Positions 9,348-20,102 are shown, numbered from the stretch's first letter. The stretch: 64,000 nucleotides of DNA from UBA1563 sp041671545 (GCA_041671545.1 JBAZBI010000003.1:269974-333973); one strand, 5' to 3'. Translations and numbers: made by a program. The notes: a model not told the origin generated them from the letters alone.

Positions 9348-11626
9348 AGTTTAGAATGGGAATTGAGCGGTCAGGGGATGCAGTTTTTTTAACCGATCCA
9401 AACGGAAATATTGTTTACGTCAATCCGGCATTTGAAAAAATATTTGGTTATACAAAAGAAGAAGTGCTCGGCAAAACTCCCCGCATTTTAAAATCAGGAA
9501 CTTTAAGTCAGGAATATTATTCAAACTTCTGGAGAGACCTTCTTACCAAGAAAGCCGTAACACACGAAATAATAAACAAAACGAAAGACGACAGGTTATT
9601 AAGTTTTGAAGCCTCTGTTAATCCGATAATAAGCGAGCAGGGAGAAATAATCGGCTACCTTGCTATCGAGCGCGATATCACCGAAAGAAAACTAATTGAA
9701 AAAGCAATGCGGGAACATGCCGAACAATTCGGGGCGATGATATCCACCACGTTATTCGGTTTCTGGCTGCTGGATGAGAACGGAAAAATTCTGAATGTGA
9801 ATGATACGTATTGCCAAATGTCCGGGTACACGCGAGAAGAATTATTAACTTTTACTATTGCCGATCTTGAAGTCGTCGAAACCACAGACGACATTAAAAG
9901 GCATATCAATAAGATCATCGAAACCGGCGTAGATCAATTTGAAACCAAACATAAAGCTAAAGACGGGCGGGTATTTGATATTGAAATCAGCACCGGTTAT
10001 TTGTACTCGCAAAAACAATTTATTGTTTTTATTAAAGAGATCACCGACCGTATTCGAGCAGAGGAAGAGATTATTTCTCAAAAAAATAAATTTGCCCAGT
10101 TGTTTGATAATTCCCCGATAGCAATTGTTTTACTTAACGGTTACGATGAAATTGTTATTGCAAATGAATCCTTTTCATGTTTATTCGGCTATAGTTTAGA
10201 AGATTTAAAAGGGAGGTTCTTGAATGATTTAATTGTTCCCCGTGAACTACATGACGAAGCAACCAGCTACTCTGAATTAACTCAAAAAGGAAATGGAATA
10301 AACAAAGAAAGCTTCCGGAGAAAACAAGATGGAACGCTTATAAATGTTCAAATTATCGGTGTTCCTATATCGGTGGATGACACAACTGTGGGCATCTACG
10401 GGATGTATGTTGATTTGACACAGCAAAAGAAAGCCGAAAAGGATCTCATCGCGGCAAAAGAAAAAGCCGAAGAAATGAATCGTTTAAAATCAAATTTCCT
10501 CGCCAACATGAGTCATGAACTGCGGACTCCGCTTAATGGAATCCTTGGATATGCGGACATTCTCACAACTCAATTCATCGAACCCGAATTCATTGAAATG
10601 TCAAAGGGGATATATCAATCCGGGAAAAGACTGAGTGAAACATTAAACTTAATTCTCGATTTATCAGAAGCCGAAACCGGTAATATAAAAATGACCGCAA
10701 AAGATATATCGGTAATCCCTTGTGTAGAAGTCTGTCTCCAGTCAATTTCAACAAGAGCTGTCGATAAAAATCTTAAGCTAACGACAGTTTTGAAAGAAGA
10801 AAAGATCATTGCCCACTTAGATGAACAACTTTTTGCAAGGATTTTGAATAATCTTTTAGATAATGCTTTGAAGTTTACCGACACCGGAGAAATACGAATA
10901 GAAGTTGGTAAAGAAATTATGCGTGGGAAACTTTCACTCAATTCTGAAGAATGGGTTTATATTAAAATTCAGGATTCCGGTATAGGTATTCCCGCTGATA
11001 AAATAGATATTATCTGGCAAGAATTCAGACAGGTGAGCGAAGGTATTAGCCGCAATTATGAAGGTCCCGGTCTCGGTTTAACAATTTCTAAAAAAGCCGT
11101 TGAACTAATGGGAGGGGAAATAACAGTTGAAAGCGCTCTTGGTGTTGGTTCAACTTTTACTATAAAATTTCCGACCGTAGAACCGCAAGTGGAAAAAGAA
11201 GAAACCGGAAAAATATTTTCTTCATCACAAAACGAACAAGAAGGTTTTGGATCGAAAGATTTGCCGTTAGTTCTCTATGTAGAAGACGATTTAACAAACA
11301 GGCACATTGTACAAATATTTTTAGGGAACGAATATCGTGTGGAAACGGCTGAAAACGGAAAAGTCGCTTTAGAAATGGTTGCGAAAAAGAATTACGATTT
11401 TATTTTAATGGATATAAATCTTGGTCAAGGAATGAACGGGATGGAAGTAGTAAAGGAAATTATAAAGATGCCGCAATATTCAAGCACTCCAATTGTAGCA
11501 GTTACTGCCTACGCAACCGGAGATGATAGAGATGAATTCATGCGGGGCGGCTGCACTCACTATATTTCCAAACCTTTTGAGAAGCGCCAGCTTCTTGAGC
11601 TGCTCGCAAGTATAAAAATAAAATAA
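9344..11626 (+). CDS. Multi-PAS hybrid histidine kinase, probable kinase half of the upstream sensor
   Basis: A 760-residue cytoplasmic protein with three PAS domains (about 1-115, 125-235, 245-360), a HisKA box with phospho-acceptor H391 (NMSHELRTPLNGI), a HATPase domain (about 490-610; motifs DSGIGIP and GPGLGLT) and a C-terminal receiver with phospho-acceptor D690 (ILMDINLG). The start is TTG at 9344, overlapping the previous stop in a TTGA arrangement. A weak GGAAG site lies seven bases upstream. No ATG is better placed: the next one, at 9356, would trim the first PAS strand. The phosphoryl group presumably moves H391 to D690 and on to an unidentified partner. Confidence 0.88.
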   Translation: MKFRMGIERSGDAVFLTDPNGNIVYVNPAFEKIFGYTKEEVLGKTPRILKSGTLSQEYYSNFWRDLLTKKAVTHEIINKTKDDRLLSFEASVNPIISEQGEIIGYLAIERDITERKLIEKAMREHAEQFGAMISTTLFGFWLLDENGKILNVNDTYCQMSGYTREELLTFTIADLEVVETTDDIKRHINKIIETGVDQFETKHKAKDGRVFDIEISTGYLYSQKQFIVFIKEITDRIRAEEEIISQKNKFAQLFDNSPIAIVLLNGYDEIVIANESFSCLFGYSLEDLKGRFLNDLIVPRELHDEATSYSELTQKGNGINKESFRRKQDGTLINVQIIGVPISVDDTTVGIYGMYVDLTQQKKAEKDLIAAKEKAEEMNRLKSNFLANMSHELRTPLNGILGYADILTTQFIEPEFIEMSKGIYQSGKRLSETLNLILDLSEAETGNIKMTAKDISVIPCVEVCLQSISTRAVDKNLKLTTVLKEEKIIAHLDEQLFARILNNLLDNALKFTDTGEIRIEVGKEIMRGKLSLNSEEWVYIKIQDSGIGIPADKIDIIWQEFRQVSEGISRNYEGPGLGLTISKKAVELMGGEITVESALGVGSTFTIKFPTVEPQVEKEETGKIFSSSQNEQEGFGSKDLPLVLYVEDDLTNRHIVQIFLGNEYRVETAENGKVALEMVAKKNYDFILMDINLGQGMNGMEVVKEIIKMPQYSSTPIVAVTAYATGDDRDEFMRGGCTHYISKPFEKRQLLELLASIKIK

Positions 11627-12216
11627 AACCGGGAAATAAAAGATTTGTTAAACTGAATCCTGATTTTTTTTGACTAACCTCTGCGAGCTAGGTGTTTCGG
11701 CAGTCGTAGATTGAATCGTTTTAATTGACAGGGGTAATTTAAGTATCGCATCTGCACACAGTCAAAATTCGTCTAAATATGTGCTGTGATTTTTTTATTA
11801 CTCCATTGATAATATTTGAAAATTTTATAATTTAATGTTGCTTGTGTTCAGTTGTTTTAGGTTTCACAGTTCTTGTTACAAAAATAATTGATAAACATGT
11901 TCTAACAAGGTTTACAATTTTTATGATCTCACTGCTTCAAAGCGTACAATATTCGTTATGTGATACTAGATCAAGTAAACTTCACGGTTGCGATAGACGT
12001 AACCACTTCTTTTACTTTCAAGTTCTCTGCTTTAAACATCCGGTTAATTTTAGTTCTATATTTCAACGAAATAACAAAGAGATTTAATGCTTTAGCATTT
12101 CAAAATCATATGGTTTAACTCATTTCCTTTTTGAAAACTTTGGTTGTATGGGAACTGCTCTTTTCTCAAATCATTATTGTCAAAATAATCCGGCGGTTCG
12201 GAATGAAGGAAAAATT
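11627..12216. other. Intergenic region, no convincing gene
   Basis: This 590-base AT-rich stretch separates two sensor systems. An 81-codon frame at 11842-12087 lacks a ribosome-binding site and resembles no known protein, so it is not called. The upstream part of the next frame (12148-12216) is also left out, because a better start lies at 12217. A promoter for the following sensor gene is expected here, but no clear one was recognised. Confidence 0.45.
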
Positions 12217-14616
12217 ATGAAAACAAATATGAAGAATAAAAAAGGAGATTTGAGGTGTTTACAAGTAAATATTCCACAACGTAACTGCATCATTCCGGCA
12301 GTAATGAGAATTCATATTGTATGGTTACCCTTCTCCCTTTTCCTATTGTTTTCATTTTTTATTTTTACTTCACCAGGTAAGGCTGCATCTAAAGAGTCGG
12401 ATCGTATCTATAAAGTTGCTATTGATAAAGAGTTCGCACCGTATGAATTTCTAAACGATAAAAACACTGCCGACGGTTTTACTCCCTCCCTTTTGCATGA
12501 AATTGGAAAATCTGCCGGAGTGACTTTTGAATTTGTTCCTTTAACCTGGCCATCAGCTATTAAAGCGCTCGAAAACGGAGAGGTTGATATCATAAATATG
12601 ATTCGTACCCAAGAGCGGGCTTCGATTTACTATTTTTCCGGGAGTCACAGTAAAATAACCCAGGCGCTCTTCCGCAATAGTAAAGTTAAGGGAATTGAAA
12701 ATATTGCTTCGCTATCAGAACATGTTGTCGGATTTCAAGGAAACGATATTTCACTCATTGAGTTGGCTGACCGGAATGATTTCAAACTTCGGATTTATGA
12801 TTCCAAGGTGGACGGATTGCTGGATTTAAACATCGGAAAGATCGATGCTTTTTTATGTTCGGAACAAGTTGGGATACGCTTGATCTCAAAGTATAATTTT
12901 ACAAATACAAAATTAGTTGAAGGAGGATTGTTCTCTCAAGATTTTGCTTTTGCAACACGAAAAGAAAATCGCCAACTGATAGAATTACTCAACACTTCAC
13001 TTGCATCTTTGAAAAAATCCGGGAAACTAAAAACCATAAAAGATGAATGGCTTTCGGGACGTTTGATTACGCCGGGTTGGTTTGAAGAAAATCAGTTTTA
13101 TCTATTATTGTTAGGAGGAGTACTAAGTCTTTCACTAATCTTTCTTCTTTTTTTGAACCGCGCTTTGCAACACAAAGTTTCTGAAAAAACAAAAGTTATA
13201 AGAGCAAGTGAAGAAAGATTCAGACAGCTTGCAGAAAATATCGATGAAGTTTTCTGGATGACCACACCGGAAAAAAATCAGATGCTCTATGTTAGTCCAA
13301 GCTATGAAAAAATCTGGGGAAGATCGTGTCAAAGTCTTTATAACGAAGCCAAAAGTTGGACTGAAGCAATTCACCCCGAAGACCGGAACCATATTTTAAA
13401 AGCGGCAATAACCAGACAGGCAAATGCTTCTTATGATGAAACATTCAGAATTGTAAAACCTGACGGAAGCGTTAGATGGATACGCGATAGAGCTTTTCCT
13501 GTTGAGGATGCCTCAGGGAAGGTGTATCGAATCGCCGGTATTGCACAAGACATAACCGACCAGAGAAATTTTGAGGATGAGTTAAATGATAGGAAAAATA
13601 AAATTCAATCTCTACTTAGAATTTCGAGAGGTTTAGAAAAGACCTCCTCTTACGCAGAATTACTCGATATCATTTATAATGAAATTGTTGAAACCACCGG
13701 GATCCCATCAGTTTGGATTTATTTATTCGATGAACCGCTTGAAACTGCAACCTTTATTGGCGCAAAAGGAAACATCGCTTCGATACTGAATAATGGCGCT
13801 CCGATTCTTCACATAAAAGGAGATCCATTCCTTGAAGAAATTGCGACTGCAACACATACTGTAATCGTTGAAGATGCGACCACCGATCCTCGAACGGATA
13901 AAAAAATTGTAGGGTTTTTGGGAAACCGGACAATCATAAATGTTCCAATTATCTTAGTTGAACATCATATAGGATCTGTTGGAATGGGGACTTTTGGAGA
14001 AGAAGGATTTAGATCATTAACTACTGCTGAAGCGGATTATCTTACTTCTATCGGAAGCCACGTTGCTTCCGCAATCGACAGAATTCAATTTATTAGCGAA
14101 CTAAAAAATATTCAGGAAGAACTGATTGAGAAGGAAGAAAAATATCGTGGTTTGAGTGAAGCCGCATTTGAAAGCATCTTTATTTCCGAAAATGGAATTT
14201 GCATAGAGCAAAACCAGATGGCTGAGAAAATGTTTGGCTATTCGTGTGAAGAAGCTGTTGGACGACAGCGGGTAGAATGGTTTGTTCCCGAAGAGAGAGA
14301 ACGCGTAATGAAATATATTATGGAACTATACCAAGAACCATACGAGGCGGTTGCTCTAAAGAAAGATGGTTCAACTTTTCCATGTATGGTTTGCGGAAAA
14401 ATGATGCATTACAAAGGAAAGAATGTCCGCGTTACTTCTGTAACCGATATTACAGAAAGAAAACTTGCAGAAGAAAAAATCTTTCAACAACTTGCAGAGC
14501 TTCAACGCTGGCAAAGTGTTACTTTAGAAAGAGAAGATCGAATGATCGAATTGAAGCAGGAAGTAAATAGTGTTTTAGAGCAACTAGGAAAACCGAAAAA
14601 ATATTTATCAACTTAG
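12217..14616 (+). CDS. Solute-binding-domain (SBP_bac_3) PAS-GAF-PAS sensor lacking a kinase domain
   Basis: The ATG at 12217 follows AAGGA with seven bases of spacing and gives 799 residues. The frame is open from 12148, and another ATG at 12304 would start right at the export signal. A signal or anchor helix (about residues 30-52) leads into a periplasmic family-3 solute-binding domain (about 60-285; KVAIDKEFAPYEF, GEVDIINMIRTQER). A transmembrane helix (about 297-316), a PAS_3 domain, a GAF domain and a final PAS domain follow. The C-terminus has the ELQRWQ-REDR-LKQEVN linker that in many multi-PAS kinases leads into further PAS or kinase modules. Here a TAG stops it, and the next gene continues in the same frame 20 codons later. 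Confidence 0.88.
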   Translation: MKTNMKNKKGDLRCLQVNIPQRNCIIPAVMRIHIVWLPFSLFLLFSFFIFTSPGKAASKESDRIYKVAIDKEFAPYEFLNDKNTADGFTPSLLHEIGKSAGVTFEFVPLTWPSAIKALENGEVDIINMIRTQERASIYYFSGSHSKITQALFRNSKVKGIENIASLSEHVVGFQGNDISLIELADRNDFKLRIYDSKVDGLLDLNIGKIDAFLCSEQVGIRLISKYNFTNTKLVEGGLFSQDFAFATRKENRQLIELLNTSLASLKKSGKLKTIKDEWLSGRLITPGWFEENQFYLLLLGGVLSLSLIFLLFLNRALQHKVSEKTKVIRASEERFRQLAENIDEVFWMTTPEKNQMLYVSPSYEKIWGRSCQSLYNEAKSWTEAIHPEDRNHILKAAITRQANASYDETFRIVKPDGSVRWIRDRAFPVEDASGKVYRIAGIAQDITDQRNFEDELNDRKNKIQSLLRISRGLEKTSSYAELLDIIYNEIVETTGIPSVWIYLFDEPLETATFIGAKGNIASILNNGAPILHIKGDPFLEEIATATHTVIVEDATTDPRTDKKIVGFLGNRTIINVPIILVEHHIGSVGMGTFGEEGFRSLTTAEADYLTSIGSHVASAIDRIQFISELKNIQEELIEKEEKYRGLSEAAFESIFISENGICIEQNQMAEKMFGYSCEEAVGRQRVEWFVPEERERVMKYIMELYQEPYEAVALKKDGSTFPCMVCGKMMHYKGKNVRVTSVTDITERKLAEEKIFQQLAELQRWQSVTLEREDRMIELKQEVNSVLEQLGKPKKYLST

Positions 14617-14676
14617 CGCGCATTTAGCCGGAATCATCTTTATATTCAAAGCGCAATTACTGTTACAGGAATAGGT

Positions 14677-17600
14677 ATGGAACAAAACAATATTTTGGAA
14701 GAATCTGAACGCTCAAGAAGGGCGTTGTTAAGCCTTCTGGAAGATCAACGATTGGTTCAAGAAGATTTACGAACCAGCGAAAAAAAATATAAAGATCTCT
14801 ACAAACATATTCCGGTGATGTATATTACCGTAAATTCCTCCGGGAAAATTATTTCAGCAAATCCTTTTGTAACAGAGGAATTGGGTTATACCGGAGAAGA
14901 ACTTGAAAACCAGCCAATTACAAATTTCATCTTTGAAGAAGATAAACCGTTAGTATCAAAACAAATTGAAGAGTGTTTTAATAATAACGAGACGATTTTG
15001 CAATGGGAGATGAGAAAAGTTCATAAGAATGGCGGGATCATTTGGGTGCATGAAACTGCCCGCATAATGGAGGAACAGGGGCAGCCTGTTCTCTTGATTG
15101 CCTGTCAGAATATCTCCCCTCAGAAAAAAATGCAGAACACGGTTCGGCAGCAGTTACATTTTGCCAATGCATTAAATGAAATAGCAAATCTTATCATCGC
15201 CACAGAGAACAGTTCGATCGTATTAGAAAAAACAACCGATCTCATCGGTGCAACCTTAAATGTGGATCGTTGTCTGATTTATGATATCTCGTTTTCTACT
15301 CGTACGGTAACCGGTTTGTGCGAATGGTTAAATCCTGCACAAAACGATTTACTCCCCACAAAAGCAACCTATCCGTTGGAGATATTTATCGGCGGCGCTA
15401 CAACCATGATGGGAAGTAAGAGATGGCTGGAGAGTCATTATGACAAAATAAATCCGAGTTTATCCGCAGACGGATCGGGAGAAATACTTCACCAAAAGAT
15501 GGACATTAAAAGTCTTCTCTGGTATCCCTTTTCTTTTCGTACCGATGGATTCTATTTAATCGTGCTCAATACAACATCGGCAAGTAGAGTATGGGCAGCG
15601 GAAGAACTTGATTTCCTAAATTCAATAAGCAAACTCGTAAACATCGCATTAGAAAAGATCCGCCTGCTTGATGAAAAAAGCCGCGCAATAAGTGCCTTGT
15701 GTGAAAGTGAAGAGAACTATCGTTTTTTAGCTGATAATACCGCGGACATTTTAGCGCTTTTGGATCTTGATTTTAAATATACCTACATTAGTCCATCGGT
15801 ATTTAGACAACGCGGATATACAGTTGAAGAAGCGATGGCACAAAGTTTACGCGACAATCTTACACTTGAAAGTTTTGAAAGAGCACAAACACTGTTAGCT
15901 GAAGAACTTCAGAACGAAGCTTCCGGAAATGCTGATCCGGAGAGAACCCGATCTATTGAATTAGAGCAATATTGTAAAGACGGAAGCACACTTTGGATTG
16001 ATGCTTCACTTTCTTTTATTAGAGATAACACCGGAAAAGCAACCGGAATTTTTGCTGTCTCAAGGGATATAACTAAGCGTAAAAAATTACAGTTGGAGAA
16101 AGAAAGAAACAACCAGATACAGGAAGCGCTAAATAAAATTCTCAATATTTCGGTTGAAGATATTCCGCTGGAAAAAAGTCTGCAAAAAATTTTAGAGGCA
16201 ATAACTTCTCTTCATTTCTTCAGTGTTGAAAAAAAGGGAGTAATTTTTCTTGCGGACGAAAAACAAACTCAGTTAATTCTTAAAGCCTATCATAACTTAG
16301 AGACGGAATTACAATCAATTTGTTTGCAAGTTCCTTTCGGGCAGTGTTTATGCGGTAAAGCTGCGGAAACCCGTCATGCTCAATTTTCTGATTGTATCAA
16401 TGAAAATCACGAAATAAGATATTTGGGAATTAAACCTCACGGGCATTATAACGTGCCTATCCTTTCCCCCGATAAAGTTCTTGGGGTAATTACCCTTTAT
16501 TTAGAAGAGCATCACAAAAAAGAAGATTATGAAAAAGAATTCCTCTCTTCGGTTGTTGATATTCTATCCGGATTAATCCAACGCAAAAAAACTGAAAGTT
16601 CATTGTACGAAAGCGAAATGCGGTATCGCCAGTTGTTTGAAAACTCCCCGATTGGAATTTACCGGACAACACCGGACGGGAGCATTTTAGCTGCCAACAC
16701 TGCTTTACTTAAAATGTTGAACTATCATTCTTTTGAAGAATTACAAGAATTGAATTTAGAGCAGAAGGCTTGTACTTCATACTCCCGGACATCTTTCAAA
16801 GAACGGTTAGAACGAGAAGGAAGAATCGTTGGTCTTGAAGCGGACTGGAAAAAATCGGATGATACTTTAATTACCATACGGGAAAATGTTACTACCTTTA
16901 GAGATGATGAGGGAAAGATCATTTATTACGACGGCACAGTTGAAGATATAACGGAACATAAACTTGCTGAAGAGGCATTGAGGAAGAGTGAACAAAAATT
17001 CCGCATGTTAGCAGAAAATATTCCCGACCATATTGTCCGGTACGATTTAAATTGTCGCGCTGTTTATCTAAACCACGAGCAAGAGCAAATGCGATTTTTT
17101 AGTTCAACGATAGTTGGAAAACTCCCGACGGAAAATCAATTAGATGGGAATTATTTACTCGAAGAATATCAATCTAAACTGAAGAAAGTGATTGAGACCG
17201 GGGAAGAAGAAATATTGGAAATTACTCTTCCGGAACTTGATGGAAGAGTACACATTTACGAAGTCCATTTTGTTGCTGAACGTAACATCGAAGATAAAAT
17301 CATCGGGGCAATGTCTCTCGGGCACGAGATTACTGAACGAAAGCAAACCGAACAGGAGTTGATTAATGCTAAAAAAATGGTTGAAGAAAGTGAAAGGAAA
17401 TTTAAAGCAATTGCAAATCAAGCTACAGAGGGAATTGCATTAGCAGATAATGATGGACAATATATTTTTGTTAATCCGGCTTTTTGTACGATGCTCGGTT
17501 ATTCGCAAGAAGAATTATTAAAAATGACCGTATTCGATCTGCGGGCAGAAATTCAACCTCCGGGTTCTTTTAATGAAAGCAAAAGTTCAAAATTGGGAGT

Positions 17601-20097
17601 TCCAATCCGGGTTAATTTGCGGCGAAAAGACGGAAGTGAATTCATTTCTGAAATTATCGGCAGTGTTGTAAATATTGAAGGGAAAGGACTTATACTCGGT
17701 ACAGTACGCGACATTACCGAGCGACAAAAGATGGAAGAAGCTCTGCGTGAAAGTGAAGAGAAGTATCGTTTAATTGCAGAAAATACTGCTGATACAATCG
17801 CCGTTTTCGATCTGCAATTGAATTATCAATACCTTAGTCCATCTGTTTTTAATCTCCTTGGATATACTCCTGAAGAGATGATGACTTTAACCCTTGAAAA
17901 AATAATGAGTCCGGCATCATGGCAAATGGTGCAGCAAACATACATTGACGAAATGCGAGAGGAACAGTTAGGCTATGCAGATCCGAACCGAAGCAGAGTA
18001 TTTGTTACCGAACAATACCGAAAAGACGGATCAATAATCTGGGTTGAAGGAACAACTTCTTTTGTGCGGGATCCATCGGGAAAACCAATAAATATTTTAG
18101 CAATATCAAGAAACATCAGCGATAGAAAAGTTGCTGTTGATGCATTAAAAGAGTCTGAAATCCGTTTCCGTTCACTCGTTGAACAATCACCATTCAGTAC
18201 ACAGATTTTTGATCCTGAAGGAAATACGCTTATTGCAAACAATGCGTTCAGCAAATTGTGGAATGTCTCCCCGGAAGATATGGAGTTGATCCTTAATCAT
18301 TATAATATTTTAAAAGACGAACAGCATGAAGCAAACGGGACGATGGCTTATATAAAACGTGGTTTCGGCGGAGAGTACATACAAATACCGACAATTTATT
18401 ACGATCCCAAGAAAACTTCATTGGTTAGTAAAACTGAATTAATCCCTAAATGGGTGAAAGGGTATATCTGGCCTGTATTGGACGAAGAAGGAAAAGTCCG
18501 GCAGGTTGTACTTATGCATGAAGATATTACGGAGCGAAAACATTCGGAAGAAGAGGTACACAAATTATCTCACGCAATACAGCAAAGCCCGGTAGCGGTT
18601 GTAATAACAAATCTAGATGGAGAAATTGAGTATGCAAATCCAAAAGCTAAGGAATTATCCGGTTACTCATTAGAGGAATTAATCGGGAAAAATCCTCGCA
18701 TATTAAGCTCCGGAACAAAACCTAATAAAGAATACACGGAACTATGGGATGTGATAACATCGGGCAAAGAATGGCGCGGAGAATTTCAGAATAAAAAGAA
18801 AAATGGTGATCTCTATTGGGTTTCAGCATTAATCTCTCCAATTTTTTCAGAGACGGGAGAGATTGTTCGTTATCTTGCGGTACAGGAAGACATTACCGAG
18901 AAGAAAAAAATGATCAACGAGCTTATAGCTGCCAAAGAAAAGGCTGAGGAGATGAGCAGGTTAAAATCAAATTTCCTCGCCAACATGAGTCATGAGTTAA
19001 GAACTCCGTTAAACGGAATCCTGGGATACGCATCAATACTAACATCATCGCTTGAGGATAATGAGTTTGCTGAAATGTCTCAAACAATTTATACATCGGG
19101 AAAACGTTTGAGCGAAACGCTTAACTTGATTTTGGATTTATCAAAAGCAGAAACTGAAAAACTAGAAGTTGTCGGTAAAAACGTAGACATTCAATCCACA
19201 ATCAACTCAATTGTAAATTCATTTAAGTCTGATGCAGATAAAAAGAATTTGCTTCTTGAATCAATTACCGTTGCCGAAGACGTTTATGCATTGCTCGATG
19301 ATAATCTTTTTGAAAGAGCGATAAGTAATCTCATTAGAAATGCAATCAAATTTACCGAGACAGGAAAAATTACGGTTGAAGTTGGGAAAGAACTTTCAGA
19401 GCACCGGGAATGGATTTATATAAAAGTAACGGATACCGGTATCGGGATCCCGGAAGATAAAATCAATCTTATCTGGGAAGAATTCCGCCAGGCAAGCGAA
19501 GGAATGGCGCGTAACTATGAGGGAACCGGATTAGGGCTAACCATTTCAAAAAGAATAATTGAAATGATGAATGGAAAAGTTACTGTTGAAAGTAAAGTGG
19601 GTGTTGGATCTATTTTCACAGTTTTGTTCCCCTCCCTGGATTACACATTAAAATTAGATGAAGTAGTAAAGCAGAAACTTCCATCCGTTGAAAAATCTGT
19701 TGAAAGAAAAGTTGAAATGCTAGAACCAAAAGTTATCCTTTATGTTGAAGATGATTTTATCAATCAAAATGTTGTACAATTATATTTAAAAGAAATCTGC
19801 AAAGTTGAAACCGCACGGGACGGAAAACAAGCGCTTCAATTAGCAGCCGAAAAAAATTATGACCTTATTCTTATGGATATTAATCTTGGCTTTGGCATGG
19901 ATGGACTAGCAGTTACAAAAGAACTTAGGAAGATGAAGCAGTACACTCAAAAGCCAATTGTTGCTGTTACTGCTTATGCAATGGAGAGTGATAAAAAAGA
20001 ATTTCTCGCCGGCGGATGTACACATTATCTTTCGAAACCGTTCGACAAGAAAGAACTTCTGGATGTTGTAACGAACATAGTAAAACCGAAGAAATAG
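14677..20097 (+). CDS. Giant multi-PAS/GAF hybrid histidine kinase (1806 residues)
   Basis: This cytoplasmic protein has no membrane helix. In approximate order it carries PAS (35-150), GAF (165-320), PAS (345-455), GAF (480-625), six further PAS domains (640-1400), HisKA with phospho-acceptor H1439 (NMSHELRTPLNGI), HATPase (about 1530-1650; DTGIGIP, GTGLGLT) and a receiver with D1734 (ILMDINLG). Its kinase core closely resembles that of the gene at 9344, so the two are probably paralogous. The ATG at 14677 has a modest AGGAATAGG site. The upstream sensor gene is in the same frame, separated only by one TAG and 20 open codons, so the sensory input may be supplied by that protein. Confidence 0.92.
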   Translation: MEQNNILEESERSRRALLSLLEDQRLVQEDLRTSEKKYKDLYKHIPVMYITVNSSGKIISANPFVTEELGYTGEELENQPITNFIFEEDKPLVSKQIEECFNNNETILQWEMRKVHKNGGIIWVHETARIMEEQGQPVLLIACQNISPQKKMQNTVRQQLHFANALNEIANLIIATENSSIVLEKTTDLIGATLNVDRCLIYDISFSTRTVTGLCEWLNPAQNDLLPTKATYPLEIFIGGATTMMGSKRWLESHYDKINPSLSADGSGEILHQKMDIKSLLWYPFSFRTDGFYLIVLNTTSASRVWAAEELDFLNSISKLVNIALEKIRLLDEKSRAISALCESEENYRFLADNTADILALLDLDFKYTYISPSVFRQRGYTVEEAMAQSLRDNLTLESFERAQTLLAEELQNEASGNADPERTRSIELEQYCKDGSTLWIDASLSFIRDNTGKATGIFAVSRDITKRKKLQLEKERNNQIQEALNKILNISVEDIPLEKSLQKILEAITSLHFFSVEKKGVIFLADEKQTQLILKAYHNLETELQSICLQVPFGQCLCGKAAETRHAQFSDCINENHEIRYLGIKPHGHYNVPILSPDKVLGVITLYLEEHHKKEDYEKEFLSSVVDILSGLIQRKKTESSLYESEMRYRQLFENSPIGIYRTTPDGSILAANTALLKMLNYHSFEELQELNLEQKACTSYSRTSFKERLEREGRIVGLEADWKKSDDTLITIRENVTTFRDDEGKIIYYDGTVEDITEHKLAEEALRKSEQKFRMLAENIPDHIVRYDLNCRAVYLNHEQEQMRFFSSTIVGKLPTENQLDGNYLLEEYQSKLKKVIETGEEEILEITLPELDGRVHIYEVHFVAERNIEDKIIGAMSLGHEITERKQTEQELINAKKMVEESERKFKAIANQATEGIALADNDGQYIFVNPAFCTMLGYSQEELLKMTVFDLRAEIQPPGSFNESKSSKLGVPIRVNLRRKDGSEFISEIIGSVVNIEGKGLILGTVRDITERQKMEEALRESEEKYRLIAENTADTIAVFDLQLNYQYLSPSVFNLLGYTPEEMMTLTLEKIMSPASWQMVQQTYIDEMREEQLGYADPNRSRVFVTEQYRKDGSIIWVEGTTSFVRDPSGKPINILAISRNISDRKVAVDALKESEIRFRSLVEQSPFSTQIFDPEGNTLIANNAFSKLWNVSPEDMELILNHYNILKDEQHEANGTMAYIKRGFGGEYIQIPTIYYDPKKTSLVSKTELIPKWVKGYIWPVLDEEGKVRQVVLMHEDITERKHSEEEVHKLSHAIQQSPVAVVITNLDGEIEYANPKAKELSGYSLEELIGKNPRILSSGTKPNKEYTELWDVITSGKEWRGEFQNKKKNGDLYWVSALISPIFSETGEIVRYLAVQEDITEKKKMINELIAAKEKAEEMSRLKSNFLANMSHELRTPLNGILGYASILTSSLEDNEFAEMSQTIYTSGKRLSETLNLILDLSKAETEKLEVVGKNVDIQSTINSIVNSFKSDADKKNLLLESITVAEDVYALLDDNLFERAISNLIRNAIKFTETGKITVEVGKELSEHREWIYIKVTDTGIGIPEDKINLIWEEFRQASEGMARNYEGTGLGLTISKRIIEMMNGKVTVESKVGVGSIFTVLFPSLDYTLKLDEVVKQKLPSVEKSVERKVEMLEPKVILYVEDDFINQNVVQLYLKEICKVETARDGKQALQLAAEKNYDLILMDINLGFGMDGLAVTKELRKMKQYTQKPIVAVTAYAMESDKKEFLAGGCTHYLSKPFDKKELLDVVTNIVKPKK

Positions 20098-20102
20098 CAG
20101 CA

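Noticed and set aside
9330..9350. Programmed -1 frameshift site
   Set aside because: The CTTTTGA run does not form a proper slippery heptamer, since re-pairing in the -1 frame mismatches at the first codon position. No clear downstream structure was seen. An ordinary coupled start or a mutation is more likely.
11842..12087. 81-codon plus-strand frame
   Set aside because: It has no ribosome-binding site and no family resemblance, and lies in an AT-rich intergenic region with a non-ATG start.
20016..20102. Earlier start for the HisKA_2 kinase overlapping the giant kinase
   Set aside because: It would overlap 82 coding bases in another frame; the ATG at 20103 follows the stop directly and begins before the first membrane helix.
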